From: Nitrosospira sp. Nsp11
Lineage (GTDB): Bacteria; Pseudomonadota; Gammaproteobacteria; Burkholderiales; Nitrosomonadaceae
Assembly (NCBI RefSeq): GCF_900142705.1
Contig: NZ_FRBV01000011.1
Coordinates: forward strand, 26,092 to 90,091
Direction: 5' to 3'
DNA: 64,000 nucleotides
This document shows positions 19,001 through 27,088 of this stretch, piece by piece. The notes under the pieces are model-generated. The model saw only the letters and a program-made list of their open reading frames with translations. It had not been told where the DNA came from and made no database searches. Position 1 is the first letter of the stretch; each line of letters starts with the position of its first letter. A program made the position numbers and the translations under genes.

Positions 19001-20137
19001 TCAAGCATCGACCTGGCGTTTTGTACTTTCCTGGGCCTCAATCTTGGTTTTGCTCACATAAGGGAGCAAACCGAAGCGCGCCCATATCGCCTCGAGCTGC
19101 GGGAACACCACCTCATCAGAGAATAGATGTTGGATGCGTCTTCTCCCGTTAGCGCCCAAGCGCTGTCGGAGTGGTTCATCATCGAGTAACTGGCGCAGTG
19201 CCGCTGTCAGTCCGTCGATATCACCGGGCTGTACGATAACTCCCTCTTCACCCTGCCGCACCACCTCGGGAATACCGCCTACCGGGGTGGTAATCACTGG
19301 CAACCCCCATGCCATCGCTTCCAGCACTGACATGGGTAAGCCCTCGTTATATGAGGGCAATACGAATATAGACGCCCTCGATAATACCGCCTCTTTATTT
19401 TCACCCGTTACCCATCCCAGCATTTGTATTCTCTCCGAAATACCCAACCGTCGCGCGAGCTCGCTTGCCTTTTTGACATCGCCATCACCCCCGAGCGCCA
19501 ATTTCACACCCCCACTTACAACAGCGAAGGCTCGGATCAGGTCGAAAGCTCCCTTGCGCATACCGATCTGCCCGAGAAAAAGAATCCCATTCTTGACGTC
19601 GTTGTGCCCGAAGGTTTTTGGCTTGGGGGGCAATGATACGGAGTTGTAAACGACTTCCACGTGCGCTCCCGGAGCCAGTTCGCGCAACTTAAGCGCCCAA
19701 CTCTCCGACAAAGCTATTACAGTAGCCGCGTTTCTCAAAAGAGCACGGACGATTCCACGCCTTAAAGGGCCACATTCTCCACGGACAAACTTTTCGAACT
19801 CAGCCCCGTGCATATGCAACACGTAAGGGACACGGAAGAGGAAGGCAGTGAAGGCAAAAGTGGATTTCCTCCAGACGCTTACTCTGGATGCGGCATGAAT
19901 GTGGACCAAGCCGACACGGCCCATAACGAGCAGTTGGATCATTTGCCAATATGCGGAAAGAGCTATCATAAATTTTCTATAGGTAGAGACCTCCGCATGA
20001 GTGCAAATATACGTTACCCGCCATTTTTCAAATAATCCAAACTGGCGATATTTTGCAACAACAGTCGCGATTCCCCCTTTCGCCTCAGGGTGAGTCCCAA
20101 TCATCACCAACCCCCGATGAGCGCTTGAACCCTTCAT
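19001..20137 (-). CDS. Glycosyltransferase family 4
   Basis: This 378-residue GT-B glycosyltransferase has an N-terminal half starting with GTHPEAKGGIATVVAKYRQFG and containing VHIHAASRVSVWRKS. The GT4 C-terminal domain has LFLGQIGMRKGAFDLI, GWVTGENKEAVLSRA and the E-x7-E motif in PSYNEGLPMSVLEAMAWG. It should add one sugar to the lipid-linked repeat unit on the cytoplasmic face of the inner membrane. Donor and linkage cannot be read. It is followed by the CapK-like gene (about 100 bases) and preceded by a GT2 gene (83 bases). Confidence 0.9.
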   Translation of the reverse strand: MKGSSAHRGLVMIGTHPEAKGGIATVVAKYRQFGLFEKWRVTYICTHAEVSTYRKFMIALSAYWQMIQLLVMGRVGLVHIHAASRVSVWRKSTFAFTAFLFRVPYVLHMHGAEFEKFVRGECGPLRRGIVRALLRNAATVIALSESWALKLRELAPGAHVEVVYNSVSLPPKPKTFGHNDVKNGILFLGQIGMRKGAFDLIRAFAVVSGGVKLALGGDGDVKKASELARRLGISERIQMLGWVTGENKEAVLSRASIFVLPSYNEGLPMSVLEAMAWGLPVITTPVGGIPEVVRQGEEGVIVQPGDIDGLTAALRQLLDDEPLRQRLGANGRRRIQHLFSDEVVFPQLEAIWARFGLLPYVSKTKIEAQESTKRQVDA

Positions 20138-20220
20138 GTTTTTAAGACCTGCTCTTGAATATCAAATGCATATAGCCGGCTCGGGTCTACTGAATGAAAT
20201 ATAAACATCAGGCTCGGCAG

Positions 20221-21240
20221 TTAAGTGATCTCACGCGCTGAGATTGGTACGCTTGGATCAGCCAGAGCCCGGCTCGCGCCAAGCAGCGCCGCCATGGTCA
20301 CAACGTTCCAATTGATAAGAGAGAAACATGCTAATGACAGGTTGCGTTTTTTAATACAGAGCACAAGCCACAGAAATGTCCATACCCCCAGTTCCAGCGC
20401 CAGCCATTTTCCAACCGTATCAAGCAGGTTAGTGCCAAGTAAAATCGCCATTCCCAAGACCATGAGATGTATTCCGGATGTGAGAACTACGGACCATTGG
20501 TATCGCACAACCCGCCACCACCATGCTTTACCGAGAGCAGCACGCAGAAACATACCGCTGGCGTGAGCACGACGATTCATCCAAAGCCGGCGCAGCATGC
20601 CCCAACTTGATTCCGCATGACCAGTGTGCAACACCGCCACGTCGGGCAAGCGAAGCAGGCGCCAACCCGCGGCACGCAAGCGAAATCCTAACTCAGCCTC
20701 CTCAAAGGCCGGAAGCCAGCGATGAGCAAGATAACCTACAGATTCAATTGCATCACGCCGGTAGAGAGCGCCGCCACCCAATGCATCGACTTCTGCTCGG
20801 CTGTTCACGCTCCCAACCGTCTCTGCCCGCTTCAAGTCCATAGCGTTCCGGATGTGTGTATCGAGGAGCTTACCGCCAATCCCCGCGACATCCGGTTCGG
20901 TGTTTAGCACGGCCAGAGCCTTGGCGATAAAACCAGTCTGCAATTCCATGTCGCCGTCAAGAACATAGATATACTCGCCTTTTGAGAATTGATAGCCAAG
21001 CTGAACTGCTGCGCCACAACCTCGATCTTCCAAGAAAGAAAATTGCACGATACGGACGGGATAAGACCGCGCAATTTCGACCGTTCTATCAGTCGAAAGC
21101 GAATCAACGAGAATCACTTCCCCACCGACAGATTGCGCCTCGCGCACGGCGGCCGCCAAACAACTGGCAATCTGCGCTTCTTCATTGAACGCCTTAATAA
21201 GAATACTAACACCACCCTTGTGTTTCATCGCGATACTCAT
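20221..21240 (-). CDS. Glycosyltransferase family 2
   Basis: This 339-residue protein has a GT-A domain at about 10-220 (VSILIKAFNEEAQIASCL, VDSLSTDRTVEIA) and the DxD motif in YVLDGDMELQ. FEEAELGFRLRAAGWRLLRLP is the typical ED motif. Two or three membrane segments in the last 100 residues anchor it in the inner membrane. It is likely to extend the exopolysaccharide repeat unit. It stands at the end of a roughly 1-kb gene-poor stretch, so its promoter lies there. Donor sugar unknown. Confidence 0.9.
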   Translation of the reverse strand: MSIAMKHKGGVSILIKAFNEEAQIASCLAAAVREAQSVGGEVILVDSLSTDRTVEIARSYPVRIVQFSFLEDRGCGAAVQLGYQFSKGEYIYVLDGDMELQTGFIAKALAVLNTEPDVAGIGGKLLDTHIRNAMDLKRAETVGSVNSRAEVDALGGGALYRRDAIESVGYLAHRWLPAFEEAELGFRLRAAGWRLLRLPDVAVLHTGHAESSWGMLRRLWMNRRAHASGMFLRAALGKAWWWRVVRYQWSVVLTSGIHLMVLGMAILLGTNLLDTVGKWLALELGVWTFLWLVLCIKKRNLSLACFSLINWNVVTMAALLGASRALADPSVPISAREIT

Positions 21241-22294
21241 GCTCCGGGCTTGCGGGTCTGAAAATCGTCAGGTCGGTCACGTCATAGAGGTAAATCAACC
21301 GGAGCCGCAACACTGGATATTCGACTACAATGAAATAAATTAAATCCTTACCGATTGCCAAGCACAATATTAAACATTGCGGTTCGCCCCACCTCCCCGA
21401 GCGCTAGAAACCAATCTCCTCCCAACAGACCATGGATCGGGACAAAACAGTGTCTGCGGATATCAAGCTTGATCACATATTCGACCATTGGCTTAGAGGT
21501 TTATTTTGGAGCCTTCACGGCGCAATGCGTGTTTCCCCAGACCGAAGCTTACAGGTGAAATAATCCCGCACGGCAGCTAGCATGTTGGTGGGATATTATC
21601 AGAACGCTATCAGAACTGGCAGACGCCTTAATCTAATCTACTCAACAAGCCACCTTTCCCGTGTGGCCCCGAAAGCGTGCATATTTATTTTGATTGCAGA
21701 GAAACTTTGAAAGCGGGCAAACTCATCTTACATATATTCATTATATTCAAGTTTCATTTCAATCTGTAAATCTGCAAAAGTAGAATCGAAGAAAACCCAG
21801 ATGCAAAATCATCAGTCTAACGGTATTTGCCTCGGAATGGGAAGACTGCAATGCATTCCCACTTGTTTCAGTCACGCTTGTGGCTGGCAAGGCTCATCAG
21901 GCGAATTAGACCGCGCACATCTTTTGGCGGTGCCATTATTCGAGTTCGGTTGCACATTCGTGCCCAGTTCTGCTTCCAGAAAGAAGGAACTAAACGCAAA
22001 TGAACAGGCAGGTACCTAAACGTCAAAAAATCGAGGTGTTCGCTTTTTCGCCGTACTCCAGCTGCAGATTTTCAGAGTTATATCCCGGGGTTGTATTTGA
22101 CCTCACTAAACTCAACGCCCGGCATAAGCCGAGAAAACCGTCGTTCCAGCGCAGGAAAGATTGATGTGCCCTGAAATAGCGCTAGCGATTTACCGAGGTT
22201 AGGCTAAACATGGGAATACGTCATCGCTTGCCGTGGGATCGAAAACCTGATCGGGTCAGCATCAGTTTAGGCTCCTTGGTACGCGTATAAATAC
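21241..22294 (-). other. Gene-poor stretch with possible eroded coding remains
   Basis: These 1054 bases lie between a GT2 gene and a methyltransferase. Only short minus-strand frames look protein-like: 21348-21488 (46 codons, MVEYVIKLDIRRHCFVPIHG...) and a piece near 21890-22050 reading LVPSFWKQNWARMCNRT. Neither matches a family I know and neither has a good ribosome site. The stretch is best viewed as decayed DNA of a former polysaccharide gene plus promoter sequence. Confidence 0.4.
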
Positions 22295-22924
22295 TTAGAT
22301 ACGCTCGACTATAAATGATTTAGTGAGCCCTAAAACCTTCTCTTTCCGCATTACACACCCAGGAAAAAGTGCGGCAAACTCATTTCCGGACAGCAAATTG
22401 ATCCCTTTCAGCACCTCATCTATCCTCTTCTGGCTCGGCTTTTCTACCAATCCCCATATGCTGAAATAACGTACCAGCCTGCGTTTTACCGAGAATGGGA
22501 ACCAATGGACAAACAAGGTCAGGATGTGCGGTTCTATCGGAAACCACTTGTTTGGAGTCTGGCAGTAAAGTTGTTTGCCCGCGCTTAACATCCCTCTAGC
22601 AAACTGATGCTGTTGTGCATGATTTCCGACGTGCTCTATGACGGAATTTGAAAATACCAAATCAAAAGCCATTGGATTGAATGGCATGCGCAAGGCATCA
22701 CCTGCCACAAATTCGATTCCTGGGTAATTCATTATCGACTCTGGTAGATCCAGATTCATCACAATGATTTTAGCTGATGGCTTTATGTAGGACCATGGGA
22801 ATGCCCCGCCGCCGATGTCAAGAACTCGCGCCGCTGGATCTGAGAGTACACCAAACCGATCAGCTATATCCTTAGCTCTTGCCGGCCTGAAGATACTCAT
22901 AATGAATTTGTAAACGCGTTTCAT
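22295..22924 (-). CDS. Class I SAM-dependent methyltransferase
   Basis: This 209-residue protein has motif I as VLDIGGGAFPWSYI, an acidic motif II in VMNLDLPE, and the DLVFSNSVIEHVGN block typical of the Methyltransf_11 group. Such enzymes in polysaccharide islands methylate sugars or quinone-like acceptors. The acceptor is unknown here. The gene is flanked on both sides by gene-poor DNA and is AT-richer than the biosynthetic core, which suggests later acquisition. Confidence 0.85.
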   Translation of the reverse strand: MKRVYKFIMSIFRPARAKDIADRFGVLSDPAARVLDIGGGAFPWSYIKPSAKIIVMNLDLPESIMNYPGIEFVAGDALRMPFNPMAFDLVFSNSVIEHVGNHAQQHQFARGMLSAGKQLYCQTPNKWFPIEPHILTLFVHWFPFSVKRRLVRYFSIWGLVEKPSQKRIDEVLKGINLLSGNEFAALFPGCVMRKEKVLGLTKSFIVERI

Positions 22925-23181
22925 GAGCTTCCTCTTGAACTCAAAACATTTATCGAGTTACCGTTAATGCGTATCCTTGTCTCGCTTTCTGAGCAAGGCA
23001 AGAGAAAGTCTTTTTTCTGAAAACATCTATTTGTCTTAAAACTATACGCAGTTAACCCGGCTGATAAAAAAAACATCAGCAAGCTTCTCTTTACATGACA
23101 TGCTGGAGCTCTTACGTTTCGTTAGAATTTAGCTTTCCGCTTGAGTTACACAAAGTCGGGCTGTAGAACTCCGTGTCTTTT

Positions 23182-23883
23182 CTATCTAGCAAGAACCAAT
23201 AACGAAAATCCACCTAGCACTCTTGCAGCCAGATCAGAATGAAGTTGAAAGAAAAGCTTTCTAGGAATTTTCAGGAGATCGGCTTTCCATCCACGATTGG
23301 AAAGCTCTAACGAACCGTGTGTATAGCAGTAATCCACTACTTCATATCCCGTATCCCGTAAGGTTGCCAAGGCTGTTTCCTTGATAAAATAGTGGATGTG
23401 ACCCACTGATGACCTTGAGCGTAATATTGGGGAAAGGCGAAAAACTGATTGAACGGATAAATCCAGAGGAATATGAAACACTTTATATACAGCTTTCTTT
23501 TTAAGTTCCCTTAGAAATCCAAAATAATCCTCCACGTGTTCAAATACGTCGATGGCCATTAATACATCGAACGCGGGATTTTCATAGTCAAGTAGATTTT
23601 CGAGAAAAAAGTGAAGATTTTCCTTTTCCTTATTCTTGCATATCTCAAAAGCTTGAGGGGAAATTTCATATCCAGAGAAAACTACTTCGTTACTGTATTC
23701 ATGTGATAGACAATTCAGTATTTCACCGGCTCCACAGCCTATTTCACCTAATGTCAAAGGAGCAATGTTATTTTTCCTGAGTATTTTTAATATCTGCTTT
23801 GCTTTCCATGCCGAATCCTCTTGATGCCAAGTCGGATGGCTCTCCAAGTACGTCCCATCCTTATAAATATTACCAGCGTTCAT
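23182..23883 (-). CDS. Class I SAM-dependent methyltransferase
   Basis: This 233-residue protein has motif I as LGEIGCGAGEILN, then SGYEISPQAFEIC and the DVLMAIDVFEHVEDY block, followed by VFHIPLDLSV. It resembles methyltransferases that modify sugars or lipid-linked intermediates in surface polysaccharide clusters. It is markedly AT-rich in codon use relative to the eps genes, a sign of horizontal transfer. It is followed by another methyltransferase after 257 non-coding bases, and the two may act on the same polymer. The acceptor cannot be inferred. Confidence 0.85.
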   Translation of the reverse strand: MNAGNIYKDGTYLESHPTWHQEDSAWKAKQILKILRKNNIAPLTLGEIGCGAGEILNCLSHEYSNEVVFSGYEISPQAFEICKNKEKENLHFFLENLLDYENPAFDVLMAIDVFEHVEDYFGFLRELKKKAVYKVFHIPLDLSVQSVFRLSPILRSRSSVGHIHYFIKETALATLRDTGYEVVDYCYTHGSLELSNRGWKADLLKIPRKLFFQLHSDLAARVLGGFSLLVLAR

Positions 23884-23952
23884 ATTTACTTCCCCGTGGT
23901 CTACCGATAAGCAGTAGCTTCTAAAATGTCCGGCACTATGTTGTACTCATAT

Positions 23953-24267
23953 TACTAGCCATCGATCGGCTGCACACGAATTCCCACAGCGGACAGCGTG
24001 TTAAGCACATCATTAATGCACACAATAATCCGTGGATAATCATGTAGCACTGAGCTAATTGAGTGGGTCCGGTTTTCATTTGTACCAACACAGCAGGAGT
24101 AACATAATCTACCAGAGCATTACGCCCAAGATAGCATAAATTATTAAACCAATATCTTCCAGAGGAGATACGCTCCCATCGGCCACCCCACCATGCCGGA
24201 TAATGAGTACCGCAATGCAGTAACCTCTGACCAGCCTCGGTTTTTCGTCTTCCAACAACAGGTGTGT
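23953..24267 (-). pseudogene. Frameshifted fragment of an unidentified gene
   Basis: Minus-strand coding-like sequence runs in one frame as LCYLGRNALVDYVTPAVL. It then continues better in another frame as GTNENRTHSISSVLHDYPRI and NDVLNTLSAVGIRVQPIDG, ending in a stop at 23953-23955. One frame change near 24075 would join them. The family was not recognised. The upstream end abuts the IS3 remnant, so the gene was probably interrupted by that insertion and then decayed. Confidence 0.5.
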
Positions 24268-24757
24268 TTACGCTATCCATTGTTTCTTCTGCTGAGCAGC
24301 GAGCTTGTCACCAAGGAACGGGATTAACGACTTACAGCCAAGCGTCGAGTGTCGCCAGTGCCCTGATTGTAGAATACCCTCATATACTTGAGGATTGCCG
24401 CGGTCATCGTGTTTCATAGCAATGCACCCTCTCGTTCTTAAGATTATTCAACCCACTATCAGCCGAAGCATTATCCCCAGAGCTCACCTTCGCGGCTCAT
24501 CCATGCCTCGTTCCTGTGATTGCTTGAGCATCCTCGGATTCCACGCATGCACCCTTGAGTTCGTCATGGATGGACTGGATTAAGCCAGCATTTGGCTCAT
24601 CGGCCATCTGCGCCCGGCTTGCCGATACGCTTCTACGGTCGGGTAGTTACTTTCGCCTGACATCCAGTATCTCGAATATCTCATCCCGCCCAATTCCGAC
24701 CGCCGCACATCAATCCGAGCGAGCCCCTTTGCGTTCCTGCTTCGGTATCTTTCTCAT
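24268..24757 (-). pseudogene. IS3-family insertion sequence remnant
   Basis: Three pieces on the minus strand follow IS3 order. An OrfA-like start at 24757 reads MRKIPKQERKGARS then a stop. A mid OrfB piece reads SIHDELKG, continuing in another frame as AWNPRMLKQSQERGM. The OrfB end reads GLNNLKNERVH then HWRHSTLGCKSL...LAAQQKKQWIA with its stop at 24268-24270. The RHSTLGYKSP-type ending is a hallmark of IS3 OrfB. The total is under 500 bases against about 1.2 kb for an intact element, with internal deletion and frameshifts, so it is inactive. Clear terminal repeats were not found. Confidence 0.75.
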
Positions 24758-24891
24758 CTCTTCCCCCCCAATGGAATTTCAATTTTACCTTACCATCGGA
24801 AGACGATTTTTCGGGAAAGCTCGCTGCGCATCTACATCTGTAGAAAAGTGACGCAATCTCAGCGTCAACTTGGTGCCCGGTAATTCATCAA

Positions 24892-26418
24892 TTACCAAAC
24901 AAAAATCTTCCGGCCGAGCAAGTGGTTCAGACTTGCCCGTTCTTCCATCCGAAAAGGTTTGAGCAGATAAGATGCCAACAAAAAAAAACCGCAGGCGAGT
25001 GCAGCCATGATGATCAATGCTAACCAGCCTTGTGGCGATATTGCAATCTGTTGTGCCAGCAAGAATCCCGTTAAGGCTGCCGCCGCCAATTTATAAATTC
25101 CGATAACATCCGGTCTGTAAGCAGTGGTACGCACCAAGGCGATAATAACCGTGCCGTTGAAAATTATTTCGCTCACAACAATCGCGATGATGGGGCCCCA
25201 CAGGCCCAGACCAGATTTCAGCAGCGAATAAGTCAAGGGCAACACCAGCACTCCAAATGCCGCCCCCCGCAAACATAGGTGACTCTTACCGCTGGTTACT
25301 GCCACAGTCTCCAGTATCTGACGCTGGCTGTAGAGAATGAGCGCCATCAGCAAGCCCGCCAGATAATGACCTGATTGCGTAAACTTGCCGCCGCTGAGCA
25401 AGGTTAACAGTTCGCCTCCGGCAAGCCAGGCGAATACCAAGATGGGCATCAGAACAAACAGGCTCAGCTTCCCAACAAGATTGGCGTTGCGTGTCAATTC
25501 CACCATACCACCTTCTCCTACATAGGAGGCCACCAACTTGGGCCTGACAAGGCTGAACAACATAGTCGCGGGCAAATAGCGGCAAACTTGCCCGTAGAGC
25601 CTGAGCAAAAAGCCAAACAACGCCGTAACTTCCAGACCGAGATAACGCTGAATTAAAAAGACGAAGATTTGTGGGCTATAAGTTAGCGTAACGAGGTGGC
25701 TGAAATACATGTGGCGGGCCATAAGCCACATAACAGGCCAACTTGGCGGCTGCCACCCATCTCGTTTCAATAAACCGCCGTGCGTGCGCAAATGCTTAAC
25801 CAAGCTGTATAAGGCGAGCATTGTGCCTAAGGCGGATGCCGTTATCTCAGCCAATACCACTTGGTCTAGATGAACCGCTCCCTGTACCGCCGTGATAATC
25901 AAAAACAACAGTAAGGCAGCATTACGCATTACAAGACTTATTTGCGCTTGGCCCTGTTGCAAAAGCGGCTCCAGGATGCTTTCACGCATGTGTCGGCCTA
26001 AACCGTCCACTAACAGCACGAGCAGATAAAGACGCGCTATATCCACCTGTTGCACAAGTTTCAGAGGGATCAGAAGCCAAGGCATCACCACATAAAGCAG
26101 CAGCGAAGCAGCGACTAGCACTAATCCGATCCACGCGGCAATCTTCCAGACAAAATGTGCGAGCATCTCGCCGCTAGCATGCAGACGAAATTCCGGCAAA
26201 TAGCGCGCCGCAATCCATGGCAGGCCAAGCGATGCTACTGCCAGCGCAAACTCCATTCCGGCAATCAGGGTGACGTAGGCGCCGTATTCTTCCACAGTCA
26301 GCAAACGCACCAGCCAAAACAAAATAATCAAAGTGAATAGCGCGGAGATGGCTTTGCCGATGAGAAAATGCGCCGCGCTACGCTTCAGCGCACGACGGGA
26401 ATAGGGCGAAGCACTCAT
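24892..26418 (-). CDS. Oligosaccharide flippase (Wzx-like, MOP superfamily)
   Basis: This 508-residue polytopic membrane protein has about 12-14 hydrophobic segments. It opens with an Arg/Ala-rich N-terminus followed by FLIGKAISALFTLIILFWLVR and LTVEEYGAYVTL, the usual beginning of polysaccharide-transport MOP proteins. It would flip the undecaprenyl-linked repeat unit to the periplasm for polymerisation. It is preceded by about 670 non-coding bases and followed by the IS3 remnant. Membership in the family is clear and the substrate is inferred from the island. Confidence 0.87.
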   Translation of the reverse strand: MSASPYSRRALKRSAAHFLIGKAISALFTLIILFWLVRLLTVEEYGAYVTLIAGMEFALAVASLGLPWIAARYLPEFRLHASGEMLAHFVWKIAAWIGLVLVAASLLLYVVMPWLLIPLKLVQQVDIARLYLLVLLVDGLGRHMRESILEPLLQQGQAQISLVMRNAALLLFLIITAVQGAVHLDQVVLAEITASALGTMLALYSLVKHLRTHGGLLKRDGWQPPSWPVMWLMARHMYFSHLVTLTYSPQIFVFLIQRYLGLEVTALFGFLLRLYGQVCRYLPATMLFSLVRPKLVASYVGEGGMVELTRNANLVGKLSLFVLMPILVFAWLAGGELLTLLSGGKFTQSGHYLAGLLMALILYSQRQILETVAVTSGKSHLCLRGAAFGVLVLPLTYSLLKSGLGLWGPIIAIVVSEIIFNGTVIIALVRTTAYRPDVIGIYKLAAAALTGFLLAQQIAISPQGWLALIIMAALACGFFLLASYLLKPFRMEERASLNHLLGRKIFVW

Positions 26419-27088
26419 AAATGACTCTCGGCAGTTAGGGCAGCATGCCCATAATACAGCCCAGCAAGAATACCCCCATGGCAGAACTTTGGAAATTCAT
26501 ACTGCGCGGCACCGGCGGGGCGATAAAAAAGGGATAAAGGTAAGACAATGGCTTAACAGTCCGTTTGGCGTAAATAGAAGTTATCGTTCGTGAAATACAT
26601 CTCGCCAATTTTGCCAAAAAGCGGCGAGCGGAGATTCGCACGAGTAGGCATGCGCGCCCGCCCCTCTTGCGCCGATGCGGCGGAGCTATAAAATCTTAAA
26701 ATGAGATATTTGATGAGTTGTAGGATTTACAGGTACTATAAAATTTATAGCTTGGGGTGGTTAAGCTTCATATCTGAAGCAGGGGAGATCGATCGGATCT
26801 CCCCTTAGATTCTCAACTCTGCATGAGGCACAAGCTATCATTCGACCCGGACATGGATACCAGGATTGCTTCATAGTTCGTTTGCTATATCATAACGCTC
26901 AATCCGCAGCTAACGTCACTCTGGATTTTCTGAGCGTGATCAAACCGGTCTAACTATTATCAGCCTGATCCGTATCAAAATCCGTTGACCGATATCCCCG
27001 TCGTTTTTTGCGAGCAGTAAGTCCCGCAAAAGATTATCTCGTGTCCGCATCAGAGCACAGGATCAACACTGAAATATATTGGCCTTAA
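26419..27088. other. Intergenic region with two adjacent hairpins
   Basis: No gene was seen. Two inverted repeats stand side by side: GCTTCA/TGAAGC at 26765-26780 and a perfect 10-bp stem AGGGGAGATC/GATCTCCCCT at 26781-26805 with a 5-base loop. A T-run does not follow closely on either strand. They may separate the glycoside hydrolase transcript from the flippase transcript or act as an RNA stabiliser. The flippase promoter should lie in 26419-26700. Confidence 0.45.

Noticed and set aside
21801..22019. 72-codon plus-strand frame in the gene-poor stretch
   Set aside because: Cys- and Ser-rich composition without any motif, and no ribosome site.
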